Below are positions 33,615 to 40,268 of a stretch of DNA of 64,000 nucleotides, one piece after another. The DNA comes from Pseudopedobacter saltans DSM 12145 (GTDB lineage Bacteria > Bacteroidota > Bacteroidia > Sphingobacteriales > Sphingobacteriaceae): contig NC_015177.1 of NCBI RefSeq assembly GCF_000190735.1, positions 1 through 64,000 of the forward strand, given 5' to 3'. The notes beneath the pieces were generated by a model. That model was not told the origin of the DNA, did no database searches, and worked only from the letters and a program-made list of their open reading frames with translations. Each line of letters begins with the position of its first letter. The stretch's first letter is position 1. The position numbers were made by a program, and so were the translations under genes.

Positions 33615-34076
33615 ATGGAAGAGTTAGATACAACAGACACCAAGATTCTGAATTTATTACAGCAGAACGCAAGATTGACCAATAAACAACTTGCCTTAGA
33701 GCTGCAAAAATCGCCCACTTCTATCTTCGAAAGAGTAAGGAAACTGGAAGAAAAGAAGTATATCAAAAGATACGTGGCCATTTTGGACGCACATCGAATC
33801 GAGCGAAAGTTAACTGCTTTTACACATGTTCAGCTGAAAGAACATTCCCAAACTATCTTAATGAATTTCGCGAAGGAAGTCGTAAAATTTCACGAAGTGA
33901 TGGAATGTTATCATATGACGGGGGCTTTTGATTTCTTCTTGAAAATAGCGGTGAAAGACATGGAAGCCTATCATGATTTTTTGATGAATAAGCTCTCTAA
34001 ACTTTCTGACATAGGGACATTACAGAGCTCTTTCGTTATGTCAGAAGCGAAGAACGAAACAGCTTATATTCTTTAA
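33615..34076 (+). CDS. Lrp/AsnC family transcriptional regulator
   Basis: The 153-residue protein has an N-terminal helix-turn-helix ('DTKILNLLQQNARLTNKQLALELQKSPTSIFERVRKLEEKKYIKRY') and a C-terminal RAM ligand-binding domain ('HEVMECYHMTGAFDFFLKIAVKDMEAYHDFLMNKLSKL'). Such proteins form octamers and control amino-acid metabolism genes, often including themselves. It is a single gene with its own promoter, convergent with a small membrane-protein gene 8 bases beyond its stop. The ligand cannot be told from sequence. Confidence 0.93.
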   Translation: MEELDTTDTKILNLLQQNARLTNKQLALELQKSPTSIFERVRKLEEKKYIKRYVAILDAHRIERKLTAFTHVQLKEHSQTILMNFAKEVVKFHEVMECYHMTGAFDFFLKIAVKDMEAYHDFLMNKLSKLSDIGTLQSSFVMSEAKNETAYIL

Positions 34077-34084
34077 TGGGCGAG

Positions 34085-34264
34085 TTATAACGAATCATTT
34101 TCGTTATTACTCTCATCTTTCTTTTCGGGACCTAACTCGGTTTGGATAATTTTGTCTTCTAATATTTTTTTATCCTTTTTGTTCTTTTTCGCAATCCAGA
34201 CAAAGAGGACAATTAAAAGAAGAACGAACACAGCTAAAATCCCATATTCTACCGTATTTATCAT
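34085..34264 (-). CDS. Small single-helix membrane protein (59 residues)
   Basis: This short frame reads MINTVEYGILAVFVLLLIVL and continues FVWIAKKNKKDKK, then an acidic, Asn-rich tail ending ENDSL. It has one transmembrane helix (about residues 6-25) followed by a Lys-rich, presumably cytoplasmic, segment, the normal topology of small bitopic proteins. No family is recognised. Support comes from the clean helix plus positive-inside pattern and from its tight convergent fit with the Lrp gene. The start codon lies inside the arm of a near-perfect 20-bp inverted repeat, so translation may be controlled by RNA structure. A chance frame remains possible. Confidence 0.6.
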   Translation of the reverse strand: MINTVEYGILAVFVLLLIVLFVWIAKKNKKDKKILEDKIIQTELGPEKKDESNNENDSL

Positions 34265-34311
34265 TTTACTGTTTATATTAATTTGCCGTTTTAATATAAA
34301 ACAGTAAAATG
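34262..34311. repeat. Near-perfect 20-bp inverted repeat over the start of the small membrane protein
   Basis: The left arm (34262-34281, CATTTTACTGTTTATATTAA) and the right arm (34291-34311) are complementary except for one extra T. The gap is 9 bases. The left arm contains the start codon of the 59-residue gene on the minus strand, and the right arm ends in a mirror-image ATG on the plus strand. As RNA it would form a strong hairpin that hides the start. Confidence 0.8.
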
Positions 34312-34463
34312 AACTTAAAGTTGCAGATATATTAAATTGATGTTTGCTTACAGCAGTTTATCGTTTTATCTCGTGATTTTTAATCTGAAAGGAGAAGAAT
34401 ATATCGTAAGCTCAAACAAGTTAGGGTTAGAAAATTGGAACGGTATATAAATAGTGTTAAATC

Positions 34464-35075
34464 TTAATTTTCTAAAATATAATAGGTTAGTACTTCACCT
34501 TCTAAAGCCTCTTTTCTTTTTACTGGGTCTTTAATAATACTCCTGTCGTCAATAGTTAACATTAAGGCTCCAGAGTTATTAATCTTTTGCTTCCAGATTA
34601 GCCTTTTCTCACCGTTTATTTTTCTAAAAGATAAGGACCAAATTTCGCCATTCTTGAGTTTTATTTTAGGAAAATCAAAAATAATATTTGGAGAATAAGG
34701 TTCAATTTCTAAGTTTATCACATCGACAACTTTTTCTTTGCCGTTATTAACTTTTATAAAACGAGCTTTGCCGTTTTTTATCTTTAGTAATTCAGTGAAC
34801 CTTATATCTGTTTCTTGACTTAGGTTTTGTTTCAATTTCCACGTACCATTCAGTTCGTTTAATACTAGCGGTATCAATATATCAATTTTTTGACTTGCTC
34901 TGAGGCCTATACTACTTAGAGAGTCTCTTAATTTTATATAATTATACAAACCTAAGGCATTAGTATAGTTTTTGTTTGCTTCCTGTTCTATTGCGTTCTT
35001 TTCCAGATCTGTCGATGACTGTCCATAGAGAAAATGGCTGAAGAATAGTGAAGTTAAGAATATAATATGTTTCAT
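34464..35075 (-). CDS. Secreted protein of unknown function (203 residues)
   Basis: I do not recognise this protein. From the ATG at 35075 it has a signal peptide (MKHIIFLTSLFFSHFLYGQ). A helical segment follows ('TDLEKNAIEQEANKNYTNALGLYNYIKL', like a single TPR), and then a beta-rich part beginning 'ELNGTWKLKQN' that resembles the start of lipocalin-like folds ('xGTWKL...'). It may be a small periplasmic binding or stress protein; this is inference. The frame continues upstream to 35138 and would overlap the preceding gene by four bases, but the ATG at the signal peptide is the better start. It is paired with another unknown secreted protein gene. Confidence 0.7.
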   Translation of the reverse strand: MKHIIFLTSLFFSHFLYGQSSTDLEKNAIEQEANKNYTNALGLYNYIKLRDSLSSIGLRASQKIDILIPLVLNELNGTWKLKQNLSQETDIRFTELLKIKNGKARFIKVNNGKEKVVDVINLEIEPYSPNIIFDFPKIKLKNGEIWSLSFRKINGEKRLIWKQKINNSGALMLTIDDRSIIKDPVKRKEALEGEVLTYYILEN

Positions 35076-35134
35076 TCTGGTAAGTGTTAAATAAAGATTT
35101 GTATTCTGTATGGTGCTAAGTGAGGTAGTGCGGC

Positions 35135-35851
35135 TCAATTGTTACGCTTGTCTTTGTTTCTAGCTTCATTTAACATGTTCTGAATAAATAGATTTCGACT
35201 ATCCTCAATTCTTTTGCGAAGCTTTTCGTGTTTGTTCAAATAGGCAAGAACCTTTGGTGTGGGATGAAAAAAGATATCATGACCAACAGGTATGTAATTC
35301 CGTCGGATGTTATAATATGGCTTACATCCAAGCTCCTTCAATAGTTTATCGCATACATTAGCCTTACTTAATGAATTAGCAATAGTTATACGATAGGCAG
35401 TGTCGCTAATAGATCCAAATCGCAGAAATGCACCAGCAAGAAAGGCCAATTTTTCTTTTTCCTTTGGCATTATATTGTCTCTTAATTTACCTGTTAAAAT
35501 CGGCTTGCCCTGTGTTGTATAAGAACTACTTTCAGTGTAACTGTAAAACCTATTAAATCTGTCCGCCAGGAATTTAGACGAGATTGTATTTGCTCCTATT
35601 TCTATCCCGTGATACACTTCATTTGGATAAGTCACTCTTATTAAAGAATCAATTATTGATTTCATTACACTTTCAGACGGATCATATCTATCTAATAAGT
35701 TTTCTTGTCTGGGATCCAGATTTCTTCCCATATAGTCTTTTAAGGTACCCAATATTAAAAACTCATTTAGAGATTTGTTTTCAGTCTGTGCAAGCGCATG
35801 GAAATTATATGGAAATATCCACGTCAGGAGTAAAAAGTATAATGTCTTCAT
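35135..35851 (-). CDS. Secreted protein of unknown function (238 residues)
   Basis: I do not recognise this protein. It has a signal peptide (MKTLYFLLLTWIFPYNFHALAQ) and a mostly helical, charged body ('YDPSESVMKSIIDSLIRVTYPNEVYHG', 'FYSYTESSSYTTQGKPILTGKL'), with a strongly basic C-terminal segment ending 'NKHEKLRKRIEDSRNLFIQ' and 'RNKDKRNN'. Two Cys residues (NVCDKLLKELGCK) could pair. The upstream DNA is AT-rich with no exact -7 box. It is probably transcribed with the following secreted-protein gene 59 bases downstream. Its neighbourhood is a decayed stretch, so it may belong to a recently acquired or shrinking region. Confidence 0.7.
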   Translation of the reverse strand: MKTLYFLLLTWIFPYNFHALAQTENKSLNEFLILGTLKDYMGRNLDPRQENLLDRYDPSESVMKSIIDSLIRVTYPNEVYHGIEIGANTISSKFLADRFNRFYSYTESSSYTTQGKPILTGKLRDNIMPKEKEKLAFLAGAFLRFGSISDTAYRITIANSLSKANVCDKLLKELGCKPYYNIRRNYIPVGHDIFFHPTPKVLAYLNKHEKLRKRIEDSRNLFIQNMLNEARNKDKRNN

Positions 35852-36023
35852 GGTTTCTTATCCGACGGGCTTTACTTGTTTCCAAATTAGCCGCTTCTCA
35901 GTATTAAATATAAAGATTTATATTAATGTTATTAGAATAGTTCCTTATCTTAAGGATGTTTCTTTAATACGTTTTTGGGACTTCGTTTTTATCAAAATAG
36001 CTTATGTTCAGGTTTATAGCTTT

Positions 36024-36277
36024 TCAAAAGCCTTTTATCTTCTTATTATTAATAGTTAATACTATTACTCCAGTCCAGCGTTTGTTGATGTATAATCCTT
36101 CCGGTGCCTTTTCCAATATAGTAATTTGAACTTTTTCTGGTGTCAACCGATTGGCAAGTAAGTTCTTCAGCTTGATATTTGTTAGCTCATTTATAACAAT
36201 TCCATTTGCTAATACTATAGGTGCATCATCTGTTTCCTGCAATGAGGCTTTAATTGATAAGGATTTTTATCTTTCAT
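36024..36277 (-). pseudogene. Fragment resembling a TonB-dependent receptor plug segment
   Basis: A short frame (from about 36263 to 36024) reads IKASLQETDDAPIVLANGIVI and later 'VQITILEKAPEGLYINKRWTGVIVLTINNKK'. The order 'PIVLANG...ILEKA...WTGVIVLT' echoes the plug signature of SusC-like receptors and of related short secreted proteins ('PLIVVDG...VLKDA...GVIxITTK'). The only start in this frame is a TTG at 36242. An ATG at 36277 begins another frame (KDKNPYQLK) that would join this one after a single shift. I read it as a broken or remnant gene, but a real 72-residue protein starting at TTG cannot be excluded. Confidence 0.35.
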
Positions 36278-36697
36278 TTTAAAAGTTTGTGGAAGAGGAC
36301 TTTAACTAGCAAACAGACGTATTGTACAGGTGAGTCAACAGGTGAGTCAAAGTGAGAATCAACCTAACTAAGCTCCACTCAAAAAGCCTTTAAAGCCTAT
36401 TTAAATTTTTAATATTTACAACGGGTGATTTGCAGGAAATGTGTTTTGTGTAGTGTAATCAATTGTTTATAAAATGAATAAGCTCCAAACGGGGAGAATG
36501 GAGCTTAAACTAACCAATTATAAACCTAAATCAAATGATGACTCACTTAATCATGAAAAAACATTATCTGTTTTGACATTACAAATATAGGGGCTAAAGT
36601 GATATCATTTATCACCGTAAAGTCACCTATATGTAATGCTTTTGTTAACTCATTTGAGTGATTTTTGTGTTCTCGCGCAAAATTGCCAACTTTAAAT
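36278..36697. other. Non-coding stretch with leader-like and repeat remnants
   Basis: No intact gene is present. It holds a short tandem (CAGGTGAGTCAA twice at about 36327-36350), a hairpin at 36479-36507 with arms TAAGCTCC and GGAGCTTA, and an AACCAATTATAAACCTAAA segment of the kind I associate with leaders of SusC-type genes in this family. A 13-codon frame at 36535-36576 (MMTHLIMKKHYLF then stop) follows, then GTGATA-N5-TATCAC at 36599-36615 and ACTCA-TT-TGAGT at 36648-36659 upstream of the AraC gene. The first parts look like the start of a lost receptor gene. The last two palindromes are candidate operators of the copper module. Confidence 0.5.
36479..36576 (+). pseudogene. 5' leader and truncated signal peptide of a lost gene, or a leader peptide
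   Basis: An 8-bp hairpin (arms at 36479-36486 and 36500-36507) is followed by an A-rich leader and by an ATG-ATG start at 36535. The frame MMTHLIMKKHYLF begins like a signal peptide and stops after 13 codons. The arrangement resembles the start of a SusC-type gene whose body has been deleted. A regulatory leader peptide for the downstream AraC gene is the alternative. Confidence 0.35.
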
Positions 36698-37258
36698 ATG
36701 CTAACTAAAATTTATATCAAAAATATGGTCTGTCCAAGATGTATAGCTTCTGTAAAGAAGGACCTGGAAGATCTGAACTATGAAGTGAATGATATAAAGC
36801 TGGGTGAAGTTTCTATAGTTGGCGAGGTAAATATACCGCTTATAAAGCAGAGACTGGAAGAAAGTGGATTCGAACTTTTGGAAGGTAAAAACACGCAAAT
36901 CACAAATAGCATAAAATCTATCATAGTAGATCTGGTACATCATCACAATGGGGCATTGAAAGAAAATCTGTCGCAGGTTTTAACCAGAGAGCTTAATCAG
37001 GAATATTCGGTGCTCAGTAATATATTTTCATCGAAAGAAGGCCTTACAATAGAGCGATACTATATCTTGCAGCGGATAGAAAAAGTAAAAGAACTGTTAG
37101 AGTACAATCAATTAAGCCTGAAAGAAATTGCTTTTGATTTAGGATTCAGTAGTGTCGCACATTTATCTGCTCAGTTTAAAAAAGAAACCGGATTGAGTCC
37201 CAAACAATATAAAGATTTGGGAATGGCCGATAGAAAGCCAATTCATCAGATCCATTAG
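36698..37258 (+). CDS. AraC-type regulator fused to a heavy-metal-associated domain
   Basis: The 186-residue protein starts with an HMA-like metal-binding domain (about 1-66) with the metal ligands in 'NMVCPRCIASVKKDL' (Cys12 and Cys15). It ends with a double helix-turn-helix of the AraC type ('LERYYILQRIEKVKELLEY'-like, 'LSLKEIAFDLGFSSVAHLSAQFKKETGLSPKQYK'). It has no other sensor domain. Its place just before a copper P-type ATPase gene and a CopZ-like gene suggests it senses Cu(I) through the HMA domain and controls this module. The upstream frame runs 11 codons further, but the ATG at 36698 starts the HMA domain. Confidence 0.87.
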   Translation: MLTKIYIKNMVCPRCIASVKKDLEDLNYEVNDIKLGEVSIVGEVNIPLIKQRLEESGFELLEGKNTQITNSIKSIIVDLVHHHNGALKENLSQVLTRELNQEYSVLSNIFSSKEGLTIERYYILQRIEKVKELLEYNQLSLKEIAFDLGFSSVAHLSAQFKKETGLSPKQYKDLGMADRKPIHQIH

Positions 37259-37345
37259 AATAATACAAGTACACGAATAAGATCACTTGTCCTAATTTGG
37301 ATAGCAGAAAAATAATATAAACCTTAGCCATAATTATATAACACT

Positions 37346-37371
37346 TTGGGCCGCTACCTGACTTACTTTTG
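37346..37371 (+). promoter_or_regulatory. Promoter (TTG-N15-TACTTTTG) of the copper ATPase gene
   Basis: TACTTTTG at 37364-37371 is an exact -7 match. A TTTG ends at 37348, giving a spacer of 15, slightly short. The ATG follows 26 bases after the box. Confidence 0.55.
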
Positions 37372-37397
37372 TAGTGATATTAATCATTATAAAAACT

Positions 37398-39599
37398 ATG
37401 GTAGACAGCAAATCAGAAATATTTCCGGTAATCGGCATGTCCTGTGCCGGATGTGCCATAAGTGTAGAGAATGAGATCAGGTCTCTGGAAGGTGTAGATG
37501 AAGCATCTGTAAATTATGCCAATCAGCAATTAAAAGTTGTTTACGATAAAGAAAAAGTAAATCCGGAAACAATGAAAAATGCATTGTTAAGTGCAGGGTA
37601 TGATATTATTATAGCAAAGGAAAATGCTTTTGAGGAAGCCGATCAAATGCGGCAGAAAGAATACGAGAAACTGAGACATAATTTCTATTGGGCGGTTATT
37701 TTAACCATTCCGGTTTTTGTAATAGGTATGTTTTTTATGGAAATGCCCTATGCAAACGAAATCATGTTTGTTTTTAGTACTCCGGTATTATTTGTTTTCG
37801 GCCGCCAATTTTTTAAAAATGCGGTAAAGCAATTCAGGCATGGATCAGCCAATATGGATACATTGGTTGCATTAAGTACAGGTATTGCATGGTTATTTAG
37901 TGTTTTTAATACTTTAAATCCTGAATATTGGCATCATAGAGGATTACACGCCCACGTATATTTCGAATCGGCTGCGGTCGTTATAACTTTTATCATGTTC
38001 GGAAGACTTCTGGAAGCGAGGGCAAAGCATGGAACTTCAGAAGCCATAAAAAAACTGATGGGCTTACAGCCTAAAACTCTTACCGTAATCCGGGATAATC
38101 AGGAACTGAATATACCAATAGCAGAAGTGCAGGTTGGAGATTTGATCTTAGTCAAGTCGGGAGAAAAAATACCGGTTGATGGCAAAATAGAGGAAGGGCA
38201 GTCTTATGTAGATGAATCTATGTTGAGTGGAGAACCCCTTGCAGTGGCAAAAGAAAAAGGCGCTCAGGTTTATGCGGGAACAATTAATCAGAAAGGAAGT
38301 TTCAAATTCCGGGCGCAACAAGTAGGCGATAAGACTTTACTTTCACAGATTTTGAAATTAGTACAGGAAGCGCAGGGATCAAAAGCGCCGGTTCAGAAGC
38401 TGGTTGATAGAATTGCGGGTATTTTCGTTCCTGTAGTGATCGTAATTGCGCTTGTCAGCTTAGTAGCCTGGTATTTATCTGGTATTGATAATGCGATAAC
38501 TTACGGTTTACTATCTATGGTGACTGTTCTGGTCATTGCCTGTCCTTGTGCTTTGGGATTGGCTACGCCAACAGCGATTATGGTAGGGACCGGTAAAGGT
38601 GCAGAGCAGGGAATACTTATTAAAGACGCCAGTAGTCTGGAAATTGCAAAAGACGTTACTGCAATTATTCTGGATAAAACCGGAACTATTACCGAAGGAA
38701 GACCAGAAGTGATAGATAGTTTATGGTTGGAGAATTCCGAAGAAAATCAGGCTATTCTTTACAGTTTAGAGAAGGCGTCAGAGCATCCTTTAGCAGAAGC
38801 TGTTATTCAGCATTTGAAAGAAAGAGGAGTACAAGCGATGAATGTTCAGGCATTCGAAAGTTTAACAGGTAAAGGAGCGAAAGCCAGTTTCAATGGAAAA
38901 GACTATTACATTGGTAGCTCGAAATTGCTTCGGGAATTTGGATTGAGTATTGATGAAAATAGAATTGCAGAATGGCAGGAGCTAGGAAGTACAATTATTT
39001 ATTTCTTTAGTACCGAAAAGCTAATCGCAGCTTTGGCAATTGCTGATAAAATAAAGGAAAGTTCAAAAGAAGCTATTGATTATTTACATAAAGAAGGGAT
39101 AGAAGTGTATATGCTCACTGGAGATACACATTCTACAGCGGAGAAAGTATCAAGAAAAGTGGGCATTGATTATTTCTATGCAGAACAGATGCCCGGCGAT
39201 AAGGCAGATTTCGTGAAGAAATTACAGCAGCAGGGCAAAAAAGTAGCTATGGTTGGTGACGGTATCAATGATGCGCAGGCGCTGGCACAAGCCGATATTT
39301 CCATCGCCATGGGAAAAGGTTCGGATATTGCGGTAGATACAGCAGGGATAACATTATTGTCTTCCGATTTGAGAAAAGTTCCGCAAGCAATTCAGTTATC
39401 CAGAAAGACGGTGTCCGCCATTAAGCAAAACTTATTCTGGGCATTTATCTATAACGTAATTGGTATTCCTTTAGCTGCAGGAATACTTTTTCCAATCAAT
39501 GGATTTTTATTAAATCCGATGATTGCCGGAGCAGCCATGGCACTAAGTTCAGTGTCCGTCGTATTAAATAGTTTAAGGTTAAAAAACGCAAAAATTTAA
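37398..39599 (+). CDS. copA: Copper-translocating P-type ATPase (CopA)
   Basis: The 733-residue inner-membrane pump has one N-terminal HMA domain ('[15 protein letters not shown]', Cys16 and Cys19), then the membrane segments. The copper motif CPC is in '[13 protein letters not shown]' near 383, the phosphorylation site in '[10 protein letters not shown]' near 426, the His-Pro of the nucleotide domain in '[10 protein letters not shown]', and the hinge in '[16 protein letters not shown]' near 620. These are the marks of P1B-1 ATPases exporting Cu(I) or Ag(I). '[11 protein letters not shown]' in the last helices supplies further copper ligands. It belongs with the upstream HMA-AraC regulator and the small HMA protein 4 bases downstream. 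The start at 37398 follows a good promoter. Confidence 0.96.
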   Translation: MVDSKSEIFPVIGMSCAGCAISVENEIRSLEGVDEASVNYANQQLKVVYDKEKVNPETMKNALLSAGYDIIIAKENAFEEADQMRQKEYEKLRHNFYWAVILTIPVFVIGMFFMEMPYANEIMFVFSTPVLFVFGRQFFKNAVKQFRHGSANMDTLVALSTGIAWLFSVFNTLNPEYWHHRGLHAHVYFESAAVVITFIMFGRLLEARAKHGTSEAIKKLMGLQPKTLTVIRDNQELNIPIAEVQVGDLILVKSGEKIPVDGKIEEGQSYVDESMLSGEPLAVAKEKGAQVYAGTINQKGSFKFRAQQVGDKTLLSQILKLVQEAQGSKAPVQKLVDRIAGIFVPVVIVIALVSLVAWYLSGIDNAITYGLLSMVTVLVIACPCALGLATPTAIMVGTGKGAEQGILIKDASSLEIAKDVTAIILDKTGTITEGRPEVIDSLWLENSEENQAILYSLEKASEHPLAEAVIQHLKERGVQAMNVQAFESLTGKGAKASFNGKDYYIGSSKLLREFGLSIDENRIAEWQELGSTIIYFFSTEKLIAALAIADKIKESSKEAIDYLHKEGIEVYMLTGDTHSTAEKVSRKVGIDYFYAEQMPGDKADFVKKLQQQGKKVAMVGDGINDAQALAQADISIAMGKGSDIAVDTAGITLLSSDLRKVPQAIQLSRKTVSAIKQNLFWAFIYNVIGIPLAAGILFPINGFLLNPMIAGAAMALSSVSVVLNSLRLKNAKI

Positions 39600-39603
39600 A
39601 ATC

Positions 39604-39813
39604 ATGAATTCTTTAAAATTTAAAACAAATCTAAAATGTAGCGGATGTGTAACAGCTGTTGCACCAAAATTAGACGAGATCAAAGGAATAGATAAATGGG
39701 ATGTAGATTTATCTTCACCAGAAAAAACACTAAAAGTAGAGGGAAATGTTCAGCCTGCTGAAGTAGAAAGAGCTTTTGAAAAAGCTGGCTATAAAGCAGA
39801 ATTGGAACAATAA
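39604..39813 (+). CDS. CopZ-like copper chaperone (HMA domain)
   Basis: The 69-residue protein is a single HMA domain with the metal-binding pair in 'NLKCSGCVTAVAPKL' (Cys12 and Cys15) and the pattern 'VDLSSPEKTLKVEGNVQPAEVERAFEKAGYKAEL'. It would carry Cu(I) in the cytoplasm to the ATPase or to the HMA-AraC regulator. It lies 4 bases after copA and is surely co-transcribed. In place of the common MxCxxC it has LKCSGC, with Lys before the first Cys, as in other Bacteroidota members. Confidence 0.9.
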   Translation: MNSLKFKTNLKCSGCVTAVAPKLDEIKGIDKWDVDLSSPEKTLKVEGNVQPAEVERAFEKAGYKAELEQ

Positions 39814-40214
39814 AGTCTGATAAAAAGCTTTGGTATTAAAGATTATCTGGTTCCATCCCAAATTAATAATGCAAGGTCCCCGCGATCAAAGGAAGCACAG
39901 ATTTCGCAATGTCCAATATAAAAATGGTTGCAGTTTAGTTCAGACGGCACAACCGAGCCTCTTTTTCTTCAAAAAGGGATATGCTCTATATCCTTTTTTG
40001 AAGGAAAAGTTGGTGCGATACCATTTTTCCCTGAGCGCGAGGCAAGAGTGAAGGCCATAAAAAGAATATCGGCGTCAACCATGTTGGTAGAATACCTATG
40101 CGAAGAATGAAGGCCAGTTCGCCTCATAATTTGTCCCGAACTCCTGACTGCAGTTCGTTTTGTGGAGAGCTGAATCCTCATCCAAAACAAAGCAATAAAT
40201 TTTTTATTACAGAC
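39814..40214. other. Intergenic region without a convincing gene
   Basis: Short frames here lack start context and coding character. The clearest element is a hairpin at about 39971-40002 (arms CAAAAAGGGATAT and ATATCCTTTTTTG), probably the terminator of the copper operon. The rest (40003-40214) is more GC-rich than usual intergenic DNA and may be decayed coding sequence. I see no identifiable remnant. Confidence 0.5.
39971..40002 (+). terminator. Probable terminator of the copper operon
   Basis: The 13-base arms pair with one G-T wobble around a short loop (GCTCT), and the 3' arm itself contains six T residues. Confidence 0.6.
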
Positions 40215-40249
40215 ATAAGTTGTAAACCCAAAAACACAACTTATATTTG
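40215..40249 (+). promoter_or_regulatory. Promoter TTG-N19-TATATTTG with inverted repeat in its spacer
   Basis: TTG at 40220-40222 and TATATTTG at 40242-40249 match both consensus elements with 19-base spacing. An inverted repeat, arms ATAAGTTGT (40215-40223) and ACAACTTAT (40236-40244), covers the -33 and reaches into the -7 box. It could be an operator. The protease ATG is 19 bases downstream. Confidence 0.65.
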
Positions 40250-40268
40250 GTTTTATAACCATAACTGA

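Noticed and set aside
34262-34311. Invertible promoter of the Bacteroides phase-variation type
   Set aside because: Only 9 bases lie between the arms, so no promoter can fit inside, and no recombinase gene is nearby.
39830-40262. Three short frames between copZ and the protease gene
   Set aside because: They overlap one another on both strands, have no promoter or start context and show no protein-like pattern.
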